From NCBI GenBank assembly GCA_963698735.1, contig CAVOSA010000022.1, positions 62,001 through 126,000 on the forward strand: a stretch of DNA of 64,000 nt. Reading direction: 5' to 3'. Within the stretch, counting starts at the first letter, position 1. Each line of letters begins with the position of its first letter. This document shows, one piece after another, positions 53,333-61,417 of the stretch. Made by a program: the position numbers and the translations under genes. The notes under the pieces were generated by a model, which saw nothing but the letters and a program-made list of their open reading frames with translations, did no database searches and was not told the DNA's origin. This DNA is from RPQJ01 sp963698735. Its GTDB lineage: Bacteria; Pseudomonadota; Gammaproteobacteria; Steroidobacterales; Steroidobacteraceae.

Positions 53333-54469
53333 TTACTTGGCCTTGGCCTGGTCGGTCGCAACGATAGCGGCGGGTTTGGCCGCGCTGTCCCCCACGACCT
53401 TCACCAGCGTGCCGGTCTTGAGTCCGGCCTGGCCGACCGTCACCACCTGCTCGTTGCCCTTGAGGCCTTCGAGCACTTCGATCGAGCCGCCGTTGGAGAG
53501 ACCGGTGCGGATCGGGCGCTGCTCGGCCTTGCCGTTCACGACGACGAAGACCGACTGCTGGCCGTCCGCATCGAGGATCGCGGTCCGCGGCAGCTGCAAC
53601 GCATCCTGTCGCCGTTCGTAGACGATGTTGACGCGCGCGAACATGCCTGGCTTGAGCCGGCGCGTGGGGTCTGGGACTTCGACGCGCGCGCGGAACGTGC
53701 CCGTCTGCGGGTCCACGGTCGGGCTGATGCGCGAGATGGTCCCGGCGAAGCGCTGGCCGCCGAGCGCGTCGATCACGACTTCGGCGTTCTGCCCCGGCGC
53801 GATCTTGCGGAATTCCTTCTCCGGCACGTGCACGTAGGCGAGCAGGGGATCGAGGTCCGTGACCGTGAACGTCGGGTCGTTGGGCCGGATCGTGTTGCCG
53901 ACCTTGATGTTGCGGGCGGACACCACGCCGCTGATCGGCGCCCGGATCTCGGTGTAGCTCAGCTCGAGGCGGGCGCTGTCGTAGCCGGCACGCAGGGCGT
54001 CCAGGTCGTACTTGGTGTTCTCCGCGGTGCTCTTCGGCACCAGTCCCTTCTCGGCCAGTTCGAGCGTGCGCTTGTAGTCGCGCTCGAGCTTGCGCAGGTT
54101 CGCATCGGTCTGGGCCAGGGTGAGACGCAGGCGGTCGCCATCGAGGCGCGCGAGCACCTGGCCGGACTGCACCGCGTCGCCTTCCTCGACGAAGATCTGC
54201 CGCACTTCGCCGCCGACCTTGGCGACGACCATCGCTTCCTCGTGGGCCTCGATGGGCGCGGTGCCGGAATACACGGCGACCATTTCGGCGCGCTTGAGGG
54301 GCTGGACCTCGACAGGGACGGTGGTTTCCTTCTCCCCGGCGCCTTCCTTTTCCTTGGCCTTGCCGTTGCTGCAGCCGCCGGCGAGCACGCCCGCCAGGGC
54401 GACCATGGCGAGCCACCGCACGGAATCGCGCCGTGCGCCCGACAGCAAGAGTTGATTGGTCATGGACAT
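53333..54469 (-). CDS. RND periplasmic adaptor (membrane fusion protein)
   Basis: 378 residues. Lipoprotein signal with LAGGC (Cys33), lipoyl/barrel-sandwich half TVPVEVQPLKRAEMVAVYSG, alpha-hairpin DANLRKLERDYKRTLELAEKGLVPKS, second lipoyl half YTEIRAPISGVVSARNIKVGN, and beta-barrel/membrane-proximal domains GQNAEVVIDALGG and IRTGLSNGGSIEVLEGL. It anchors in the inner membrane and bridges permease and outer channel. Promoter and palindromic operator lie 35-70 bp upstream. It leads a three-gene operon with two permeases. ATGs at 54469 or 54463 are possible; AGGGG precedes the first. Confidence 0.94.
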   Translation of the reverse strand: MSMTNQLLLSGARRDSVRWLAMVALAGVLAGGCSNGKAKEKEGAGEKETTVPVEVQPLKRAEMVAVYSGTAPIEAHEEAMVVAKVGGEVRQIFVEEGDAVQSGQVLARLDGDRLRLTLAQTDANLRKLERDYKRTLELAEKGLVPKSTAENTKYDLDALRAGYDSARLELSYTEIRAPISGVVSARNIKVGNTIRPNDPTFTVTDLDPLLAYVHVPEKEFRKIAPGQNAEVVIDALGGQRFAGTISRISPTVDPQTGTFRARVEVPDPTRRLKPGMFARVNIVYERRQDALQLPRTAILDADGQQSVFVVVNGKAEQRPIRTGLSNGGSIEVLEGLKGNEQVVTVGQAGLKTGTLVKVVGDSAAKPAAIVATDQAKAK

Positions 54470-54502
54470 CGAGCCCCTGTGGATCGGTTCGAACTGGCCG
54501 GA

Positions 54503-54540
54503 ATGTTAGGGAACTATAGTGTTGTAGTCAAGTACAACAC
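54503..54540 (-). promoter_or_regulatory. Promoter of the RND operon with a palindromic operator
   Basis: On the minus strand: -35 TTGACT (54526-54531), 17-bp spacer, -10 TAACAT (54503-54508). A perfect inverted repeat GTGTTGTA-N6-TACAACAC (54519-54540) covers the -35 box. The geometry is that of a repressor operator of the TetR or MarR kind. No such regulator gene is nearby. Confidence 0.75.
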
Positions 54541-54553
54541 CATTGATCAGCAT

Positions 54554-54583
54554 CACCCCTCCGACCCAGGCCGGAGGGGGGTG
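54554..54583 (-). terminator. GC-rich hairpin downstream of prc
   Basis: CACCCCTCCG paired with CGGAGGGGGGTG around a short loop (54554-54563 and 54572-54583). It lies between the prc stop and the RND promoter. There is no clear T-tract; it may end prc transcription or separate the two units. Confidence 0.45.
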
Positions 54584-54593
54584 TTACCGCACT

Positions 54594-56759
54594 TCAGCTG
54601 CCCTTGTTGGCGGTGCTCGCCCGGGCCACGAAGCGGGGCTCCAGCTGCGACAGGTCCGCGGTGACTTCCGCCGCTTCGCCGAGGATGGCGTCCGGCGGGT
54701 CCTTGATTTCGCTGGCTGCCTTGAGCGCTGGCTCGCCAAGGGCCTGCCGCCGTGCGTTCTCACGTGCCAGCTGTTCCTGCGTGCGCGTCTCGCGCTCAGC
54801 CTTGCGCTTGGCAAGGTTCAGCGAAACGGACTTCTCGGCGCGCATCTTCTCGATCGCCGAGATCTCGCTGACCGCGAACTGGAAGTTCGGGTCGCCGGCG
54901 ATGCGTGCGTCGTGCTCGCGCTGCAGCTCCGGCAGCAGCGCGGCGTAGGCGCCTTCACGCTCGAAGTCCGCGGAACGGATGCGGTTCCAGGGCAGCGAGC
55001 CTTCGCGCGAGCTCTCGCCGACTTCCTTGGCGCTGATGGCGGAGGGCAGCGTGAGGTCGGGCATGACGCCGCGGTTCTGCGTGCTGTCGCCGGTGACGCG
55101 GTAGTACATGCCGATCGTGACGGTGAGCTGGCCATAGCCCGGGTCCTGGCCGAGCGCGTAGCGGTCGAGCGGGTAGAGGTTCTGCACCGAACCCTTGCCG
55201 TAGGTCTCCTGGCCGATGACCAGGCCACGGCCGTAGTCCTGCATGGCCGCGGCAAAGATCTCCGATGCCGAGGCGCTGAAGCGATCGACGAGGATGGTCA
55301 GCGGACCGTCGTAGGCGACGGCCTTGACGTCGGATTCGAGCACTTCGACGCGGCCGCCGGTTTCGCGCAGCTGCACGACCGGACCCTTCGGCACGAACAG
55401 GTTCACCAGGCCGATGGCCTCGGAAAGGTGGCCGCCGCCGTTCTCGCGGAGGTCGAGCACGAGCCCGTCCACGCCGCCTTCGGCCTTGATCTCGTCGAGC
55501 AGCTTGTGCACGTCACGCGTCGTGCTGCGGTAATCCTCGTCGCCGGCCGCGCGCGCGTTGTAATCCTGGTAGAACGACGGCACGGTGATGACGCCGACCT
55601 TCAGTTCCTTGTCGCCGCGCTTCACCTTGCGAATCTCTTTCTTCGCGGCCTGCGCCTCGAGCGTGATCTTGCTGCGCGGCAGCGTGAGCACGTGTTCCTG
55701 GGTTCCGGGCGGCGCGTTGCCGGGCTGGATCTGCAGGCGCACGAACGAGCCGTTCGGGCCGCGGATGAGCTGCACGACGTCGTCGAGGCGCCAGCCCACG
55801 ACGTCGACCATCTTGCCGTCCTTGCCCTGGCCGACGGCCAGGATGCGGTCGTTGGCCTTGAGTTCGCCGTTCTGCTGCGCCGAGCCGCCCGGCAGGATTT
55901 CCATGATGGTCACGTAGTCGTCGATCGACTGCAGCGACGCGCCGATGCCCTCGTAGGACAGGCTCATCTGGATGCGGTACTCCTCGGAATTGCGCGGCGA
56001 GAAGTAGTTCGAATGCGGGTCGAAGACCGCGGCGAACGCGTTCATGAAGTTCTCGAACACGTCGTCGGCGGTGATCTGCTCGGAACGCTTCGCCACGCGG
56101 TCGTAGCGCTTCTTCAGGATGTCGCGCGTCTCCGCCCAGGTCTTGTCGGTCAGCATCAGCGACAGCGCGTCGTTCTTGACGCGCTTGCGCCAGAGCTCGT
56201 CGAGTTCGGCCGTGGACTTCGCCCACGGCGCATGCTCGCGGTCGAATTCGAAACTCTCGTCGAGCTTGAAGTCGGGCTCGGTGTCGAGCAGTTTGAGCGC
56301 GTAGGCCATGCGCTCGCGGTTGCGCTGCTGGAAGCGGTTGAAGATGGCGAAGGCCGGCTCGAGCTTGCCGGTGGTGATGGCGTCGTCGAGTTCGTAGCGG
56401 TACTTCTCGAACTCCTTGACGTCGCTCTCGAGGAAGTAGCTGCGGCTGCCGTCGATGGATTCGAGGTAGCGGTCGAGCACGAGGGAAGAGACCGGGTCGT
56501 TGACCGGTGCCTGCCGGTAGTGCGAGCGCTCGAACATGCTGCTCACGAGCCGGGCCACTTTGGCATGCCGCTCGGTCGGGGCGAAGTCGGTGGTGGTCGC
56601 GTTGGCCGAGCCCGATGGCGACCGGGCCGTGCCCAGCAGCAGCGAGCCGACCGCGAGGAGCAGGGCGACCAGCACGGCTGCGCCGGCGCGGCTGACTCCG
56701 CGGCGCGCATCCGGGGCGGGGGACGACGGGGGCGGCCCCTGTTCAACTGGCTGGTACAC
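54594..56759 (-). CDS. prc: Carboxy-terminal (tail-specific) protease Prc
   Basis: 721 residues, S41A family, periplasmic. A hydrophobic N-terminal anchor (residues 24-43), long helical N-domain, PDZ domain (about 255-345, SLSYEGIGASLQSIDDYVTI), and the protease core with the Ser/Lys dyad: Ser497 in FSASASEIF and Lys522 in YGKGSVQ, 25 residues apart as in E. coli Prc (Ser430/Lys455). The C-terminal DUF3340-type region is charged and helical. It processes or degrades envelope proteins such as murein hydrolases. The GTG at 56759 has GAGGA 8 nt upstream. It is divergent from a small membrane protein. Confidence 0.96.
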   Translation of the reverse strand: MYQPVEQGPPPSSPAPDARRGVSRAGAAVLVALLLAVGSLLLGTARSPSGSANATTTDFAPTERHAKVARLVSSMFERSHYRQAPVNDPVSSLVLDRYLESIDGSRSYFLESDVKEFEKYRYELDDAITTGKLEPAFAIFNRFQQRNRERMAYALKLLDTEPDFKLDESFEFDREHAPWAKSTAELDELWRKRVKNDALSLMLTDKTWAETRDILKKRYDRVAKRSEQITADDVFENFMNAFAAVFDPHSNYFSPRNSEEYRIQMSLSYEGIGASLQSIDDYVTIMEILPGGSAQQNGELKANDRILAVGQGKDGKMVDVVGWRLDDVVQLIRGPNGSFVRLQIQPGNAPPGTQEHVLTLPRSKITLEAQAAKKEIRKVKRGDKELKVGVITVPSFYQDYNARAAGDEDYRSTTRDVHKLLDEIKAEGGVDGLVLDLRENGGGHLSEAIGLVNLFVPKGPVVQLRETGGRVEVLESDVKAVAYDGPLTILVDRFSASASEIFAAAMQDYGRGLVIGQETYGKGSVQNLYPLDRYALGQDPGYGQLTVTIGMYYRVTGDSTQNRGVMPDLTLPSAISAKEVGESSREGSLPWNRIRSADFEREGAYAALLPELQREHDARIAGDPNFQFAVSEISAIEKMRAEKSVSLNLAKRKAERETRTQEQLARENARRQALGEPALKAASEIKDPPDAILGEAAEVTADLSQLEPRFVARASTANKGS

Positions 56760-56883
56760 TTGCGAATTCCTCGGCGGATATCATCGGACGGGACGGCGGG
56801 CGCGAACTGGCCCGTCGGAACCCTAGGCTAGAGACACCCCGGCACCCAATCAAGGGCCGGACCCACCCGGAGCGAGCGAATCC

Positions 56884-57177
56884 GTGCGACCCCTCACTGT
56901 ATTGACCGGCATCGTGCTCGGCTCGTCGGCGGCCACCACCTTCGGCCTGGGGGCAACTTTGATCGTGTTCCTGGTGCTGTCGGGCGAAACCCCGCGCTTC
57001 CGGGAAGAACTGCCCCTGCTCGCGGTGTATGTCGCCATCTTCGTCGGTTTGACCGCGCTGGCGGGGATCAGTTTCATCGGCCAGGCGCGGGAGACCTCCT
57101 GGCGGCGTTGGGCGCAGGCCGCCATGTGGGGCGCGCTCGCTGTTCTCGCAGCCTTGTACTGGTGGACTCGCGGCTGA
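56884..57177 (+). CDS. Small three-helix membrane protein
   Basis: 97 residues with three hydrophobic helices (about residues 5-31, 44-66 and 76-95) joined by short loops; TSWRRW lies just before the last helix. No family or motif was recognised. The GTG at 56884 is preceded by CCGGAGCGAGCG. It is divergent from prc with a 124-bp gap and convergent with another small membrane protein, with 57 bp between stops. The gene looks coding by composition, but the function is unknown. Confidence 0.65.
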   Translation: MRPLTVLTGIVLGSSAATTFGLGATLIVFLVLSGETPRFREELPLLAVYVAIFVGLTALAGISFIGQARETSWRRWAQAAMWGALAVLAALYWWTRG

Positions 57178-57234
57178 ATCGGGCACGGGCGCGCGAGCGC
57201 CGGGTCACTGCCGGCGATCACCCTGGTCCATGGC

Positions 57235-57531
57235 TCACCCCCGTGACGTGGGCGTCAGCCTGCCCAGGATACGCCAGAACGCGATGATCGCGACCGGGCC
57301 AAGCGCGAGAACCCACGAGTACCACTGCAGGGTCACGAGCCCCATCAGGAAGTCCCCCATGAACGCCGCGCCGCCTCCGCCGGCGTACTTGCCGAGCAGG
57401 TACAGGCCGGTCACGTGCACCAGGATCGGCAGCACCACCAGCCCGAAGACCAGGGCGGCCAGCAGCCAGTATTTGTCGCGGCGCGGGTTCATCGGCATCG
57501 TCGTGGTCGGCGGCACGGGCCGTTTCCTCAT
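57235..57531 (-). CDS. Small two-to-three-helix membrane protein
   Basis: 98 residues. A basic N-terminus (MRKRPVP, MNPRRDK) is followed by hydrophobic helices at about residues 21-42, 50-66 (Gly-rich) and 68-88 (YSWVLALGPVAIIAF). Start is uncertain: 57531 (MRKRPVP), or an internal ATG whose product begins MNPRRDKYWL, or a longer start that would overlap the divergent dehydrogenase gene promoter. No known family; the function cannot be told. Confidence 0.55.
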   Translation of the reverse strand: MRKRPVPPTTTMPMNPRRDKYWLLAALVFGLVVLPILVHVTGLYLLGKYAGGGGAAFMGDFLMGLVTLQWYSWVLALGPVAIIAFWRILGRLTPTSRG

Positions 57532-57618
57532 CGTGAGGGTAAGACGCACCGGCCGCAAGAGCCACCATTGAGTATCATCGGCCATCGAGCCGGACAGGAC
57601 GGCCAGAGGCCCAGAACC

Positions 57619-58566
57619 ATGCAGCAAGTGCGGACCGCGGTCATCGGAGTGGGGTACCTCGGCCGGTTCCACGCGCAGAAATACGCCGCGCTGCCCGAGG
57701 CGGAACTGGTGGCCGTGGTCGACGCGAACCAGGGGAACCGCGAGAAAGTTGCCGCTGAGACCGGTTGCCGGCCGGTCGCGGACTACCGCGAGATCCTGGG
57801 CGAGGTCGACGCGGTCAGCATCGCCACGCCGACGCCGCTGCATTACCCCATCGCCCATGAGTGCCTCGAGCGCGGCATCCACGTGCTGGTGGAGAAGCCC
57901 ATCACCACGACGATCGAGGAAGCCCGCAGCCTCGTCGAGACGGCCGCCCACGCCGGGCGGATCCTGCAGGTGGGACACCTCGAGCGTTTCAACGCCGCGA
58001 TCCTGGCGCTCGCCGGAACGCTGCGCACCCCGCGCTTCGTCGAATCGCACCGGCTCGCGCCCTTCAAGGAGCGGGGCACGGACGTCAACGTCGTGCTCGA
58101 CCTCATGATCCACGACATCGACCTCATCCAGAGCCTGGTCGGGGCGCCGATCGAATCGATCGATGCGGTCGGCGCATCGGTATTTTCGGCCGGGCTCGAC
58201 ATCGCCAACGCGCGCATCCGTTACGCGAACGGCTGCGTCGCGAACACGACAGCCAGCCGGGTCAGCATGAAGATGGAGCGCAAGCTGCGCCTGTTCCAGG
58301 ACGACGCCTACATCTCGATCGACCTGCAGCAGAAAGTGCTGACGATCGTCCGCAAGCCGCCCGCCGGCTCGGACGTGCCGAAGGGACAGGTCCTGATCGA
58401 AGAGCGCACCTACGACCAGGGCGATGCGCTCAGGCTCGAGATCGAAGCGTTCCTGCAGTCGATCCGCGCAGGCACGCCGCCGGTGGTCACGGGCGAGGAT
58501 GGCCTGCGCGCCCTCGAGACGGCGACCAGGATCACGCAGATGGTCCAGGACGGTGTCCGGTCATGA
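57619..58566 (+). CDS. Gfo/Idh/MocA family NAD(P)-dependent oxidoreductase
   Basis: 315 residues. Rossmann motif AVIGVGYLGRFHAQKYAALP (8-27), the conserved VEKP loop (HVLVEKPITTTIEEA, about residues 91-105), RILQVGHLERFNAA and the catalytic-site DVNVVLDLMIHDIDL with a His/Asp pair. The family oxidises or reduces sugars, inositols and related polyols; UDP-GlcNAc/UDP-sugar dehydrogenases are near relatives. The ATG at 57619 begins the homology. Its stop overlaps the next start (ATGA), and the same overlap joins the following two genes. The substrate is unknown. Confidence 0.9.
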   Translation: MQQVRTAVIGVGYLGRFHAQKYAALPEAELVAVVDANQGNREKVAAETGCRPVADYREILGEVDAVSIATPTPLHYPIAHECLERGIHVLVEKPITTTIEEARSLVETAAHAGRILQVGHLERFNAAILALAGTLRTPRFVESHRLAPFKERGTDVNVVLDLMIHDIDLIQSLVGAPIESIDAVGASVFSAGLDIANARIRYANGCVANTTASRVSMKMERKLRLFQDDAYISIDLQQKVLTIVRKPPAGSDVPKGQVLIEERTYDQGDALRLEIEAFLQSIRAGTPPVVTGEDGLRALETATRITQMVQDGVRS

Positions 58567-59732
58567 GCCGGCGGTACTACGCGGGCAGCGACTTCCGTCG
58601 TGCCCTGTCGATCGAGGAGGTGCACCGCGTCGCGCAGCGCCGCCTGCCGCGGTTCGAAATGGAGTACGTAGACGGCGGCGCCGAGGATGAAGTCTCGCTG
58701 CGCCGGAATCGCTCGATCTTCGAACGCATCACCTGGCTGCCGCGCATGCTCGTCGGCACGGGACTGCCCGACCTGTCGCGCGAGGTGCTCGGCGACGCGC
58801 TGCACCTGCCCCTGATCATCGCGCCCACCGGCTTCAACGGGATGGTGTGGCCGCAGGGCGACCTGGCACTCGCGAAGGCGGCGGATGCGGCCGGCATCGC
58901 GTTCACCCTGAGCACGGTCAGCAACTTCGAAGCCACTGCACTCAACCGCCAGTTGCAGCGCCCCTCCTGGTTCCAGTTGTACCCGCTCAAGGACCAGAAG
59001 ACGTCGGACCGGCTGATCGATCGCGCGCGCGAAGCCGGTTGCGACAAGCTCGTCGTCACGGTGGACGTGCCGGCGCTCGGTGCGCGCGAGTGGGACCAGC
59101 GCAATTACTCGCGACCGCTCAAGCTGAGCCCGTCGAGCGTGCTCGACGTGCTGCTGCACCCGCAGTGGCTGTGGCAGGTAATGCTGCCGCGGGGCGCGCC
59201 TGAATTCGCCAACCTCACGGAATTCCTGCCGGAGGGCGCGCGGTCTGCACTGCAGGGCGTGCGCTTCATGGGCACGCAGATCAATCCGTCACTCGCCTGG
59301 GCCGACATCGAGCGCATGCGCGCACGCTGGCAGGGCAAGCTCGTGCTGAAGGGAATCCTCTGCGTCGAAGACGCGAAGCGCAGCGTGGAAATCGGCGCCG
59401 ACGGCATCGTGCTCTCGAATCATGGCGGCCGGCAGCTGGACTCCTGTGCCACCGGCATCGAACTGGTCGGCCAGACGGCTGCCGAAGTGGGCGACAAGCT
59501 CTCGATCATCGTCGATGGCGGGTTCCGCCGCGGTTCGGACGTGCTCAAGGCGCTTGCGCTCGGCGCGGACGCCGTGATGATCGGGCGCGCGACGCTGTAC
59601 GGGCTCGCGGCGGGCGGCGAGGCCGGCGTGGCCCACGTGCTCAGCCTGCTGCGCGTGGAGATGGAGCGCGCCATGACGCTGCTCGGCTGCCACTCGCTCG
59701 ACGAACTCGGGCCGCACCTGATCAAGACATGA
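58563..59732 (+). CDS. FMN-dependent alpha-hydroxy-acid oxidizing protein (LldD-like)
   Basis: 389 residues of the TIM-barrel FMN family that includes L-lactate, mandelate and glycolate oxidases/dehydrogenases. Motifs are the N-terminal MEYVDGGAEDEVSLRRN, PLIIAPTGFNGMVWPQGDLALA, VVTVDVPALGAREWDQRN, and SNHGGRQLD (285-293), with the catalytic His287 and Arg290; then IIVDGGFRRGSDVLKALALGADAVMIGRA. All catalytic residues are present. It oxidises an alpha-hydroxy acid to the keto acid and passes electrons to oxygen, quinone or another acceptor. The start overlaps the previous stop (ATGA). Confidence 0.94.
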   Translation: MSRRYYAGSDFRRALSIEEVHRVAQRRLPRFEMEYVDGGAEDEVSLRRNRSIFERITWLPRMLVGTGLPDLSREVLGDALHLPLIIAPTGFNGMVWPQGDLALAKAADAAGIAFTLSTVSNFEATALNRQLQRPSWFQLYPLKDQKTSDRLIDRAREAGCDKLVVTVDVPALGAREWDQRNYSRPLKLSPSSVLDVLLHPQWLWQVMLPRGAPEFANLTEFLPEGARSALQGVRFMGTQINPSLAWADIERMRARWQGKLVLKGILCVEDAKRSVEIGADGIVLSNHGGRQLDSCATGIELVGQTAAEVGDKLSIIVDGGFRRGSDVLKALALGADAVMIGRATLYGLAAGGEAGVAHVLSLLRVEMERAMTLLGCHSLDELGPHLIKT

Positions 59733-61417
59733 TTGCGATCCGCGAGGCCTGGCAGGCCGGTCTGCTTGGGCGCACACACTGGCTGCGCAATCTCGTCGCG
59801 GGCTTCGTGGTGGGCGTCGTCGCGCTGCCGCTGGCAATGGCGTTCGCGATTGCGTCGGGAGCGAAACCCGAGCAGGGCATCTACACCGCCATCATCGCGG
59901 GTGGATTCGTGTCGCTCTTCGGCGGCAGCCGGCTGCAGATCGCCGGGCCCACGGGTGCCTTCGTGGTGATCCTCGCCGGCGTCACGGCCAGGCATGGCAT
60001 CGATGGCCTGCAGATCGCCACGTTCATGGCCGGCGCCATGCTGCTCGCGCTGGGGCTCGCGCGCATGGGCGGCATCATCCGTTACATCCCCGATCCGGTG
60101 ATCACCGGCTTCACTGCCGGGATCGGCGTCATCATCTTCGTCGGCCAGTGGCGGTATTTCCTGGGCCTGCCGGTCACGGGCGGCGCACATTTCCACGAAA
60201 AGGTGTGGGAACTGCTGCAGGTCATGCCGCAGCTGCACTGGGCCACGGCGGCGATCGCCGTGTTCAGCCTCGCGGCCGTCGTGTTCTCGTCGAAACTGCC
60301 CGGGTTGAAGCGCATTCCCGGTCCGCTGGTTGCGCTGGTGCTGGCCACGATGCTGCAGGCGTACTTTCGCTTCGACGGGGTCGCCACGATCGGCACGGAG
60401 TTCGGCGGCATCCCGCGCGGCCTGCCCAACCTCGCGATGCCCGAGATCACGCTGCCGCGAATCCTCGAGCTCATCGGCCCTGCGTTCACGATCGCGATGC
60501 TGGGCGCGATCGAATCGCTGCTGTCGGCCGTGGTCGCCGACGGCATGGCGGGCACGCGCCACGATTCGAACCAGGAACTGATCGGGCAGGGCATCGCCAA
60601 CCTCGCGGTGCCGCTGTTCGGCGGGTTCGCGGCCACCGGCGCGATCGCGCGCACCGCGACCAACGTGCGCAACGGCGGCACGGGCCCGCTGGCGGGCCTC
60701 TTTCACGTGCTCACGCTCGTGCTGGTGCTGCTGTTCCTCGCGCCGCTGGCCGAGTACGTGCCGCTGGCGGCGCTCGCGGCCGTGTTGTTCGTCGTCGCGT
60801 GGAACATGAGCGAGGTGCGGCATTTCGCCGGCATGGTCCGGCGCGCGCCGCGGGGCGACGTCGCCGTCCTGCTGATCACGTTCCTGCTGACCGTGTTCGG
60901 CGACCTGGTCCTGGCCGTGAACGTCGGCGTGATCCTCGCCATGTTCCAGTTCCTGCGCCGCATGTCGACGTCGGTCGAGGTGCAGCCGCTCGGCGGGGCC
61001 GAACTGGACGCGGCGTTGTCGAAGCGGCAATGGCAGTCGCTGCCGCCCGGCGTCATGGTGTACGCGATCGACGGGCCGTTCTTCTTCGGCGCCGTCGACA
61101 CCTTCGAACGCTCGCTCGCGCAGACTCACACGGACCCGAAGTGGCTGATCCTGATGCTGCAGCGCGTGCCGTTCATGGACATCACCGGCATCCAGAGCCT
61201 CGAGGAGGCGCTGCGCGACCTCAAGCGACGCGGCGTCAAGGTGATGCTGTGCGGCGCCAATCCGCGCGTGAAAGCGAAGCTCGACAAGGCCGGACTGCTC
61301 GAGGTCGTCGGGGCCAGCGGCTATCACGACGGGCTTGATGCCGCACTCACCCAGCTGGAGTGGGGCGCCACGCTCGACACCCTGCCAGGCCGTCACCAGC
61401 AAGAGGATTCGCGATGA
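59729..61417 (+). CDS. SulP-family anion permease with STAS domain
   Basis: 562 residues. Transmembrane core (residues about 20-410) with GFVVGVVALPLAMAFAIASGAKPEQG, the SulP signature FGGSRLQIAGPTGAFVVI (near residues 60-77) and ELIGQGIANLAVPLFGGFAATGAIARTATN. The C-terminal cytoplasmic STAS domain (about 440-555) contains PFMDITGIQSLEEALRDLKRRGVKVML. SulP carriers move sulfate, bicarbonate or C4-dicarboxylates. Its place in an operon with two dehydrogenases makes an organic-acid cargo more likely than sulfate (inference). The start overlaps the previous stop (ATGA). Confidence 0.93.
   Translation: MIAIREAWQAGLLGRTHWLRNLVAGFVVGVVALPLAMAFAIASGAKPEQGIYTAIIAGGFVSLFGGSRLQIAGPTGAFVVILAGVTARHGIDGLQIATFMAGAMLLALGLARMGGIIRYIPDPVITGFTAGIGVIIFVGQWRYFLGLPVTGGAHFHEKVWELLQVMPQLHWATAAIAVFSLAAVVFSSKLPGLKRIPGPLVALVLATMLQAYFRFDGVATIGTEFGGIPRGLPNLAMPEITLPRILELIGPAFTIAMLGAIESLLSAVVADGMAGTRHDSNQELIGQGIANLAVPLFGGFAATGAIARTATNVRNGGTGPLAGLFHVLTLVLVLLFLAPLAEYVPLAALAAVLFVVAWNMSEVRHFAGMVRRAPRGDVAVLLITFLLTVFGDLVLAVNVGVILAMFQFLRRMSTSVEVQPLGGAELDAALSKRQWQSLPPGVMVYAIDGPFFFGAVDTFERSLAQTHTDPKWLILMLQRVPFMDITGIQSLEEALRDLKRRGVKVMLCGANPRVKAKLDKAGLLEVVGASGYHDGLDAALTQLEWGATLDTLPGRHQQEDSR

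Noticed and set aside
50025..54416. A 1463-residue fusion of the adaptor and the RND permease
   Set aside because: The first 380 or so residues are an out-of-frame reading of the adaptor gene with Arg-rich composition. The permease starts at the ATG at 53279.
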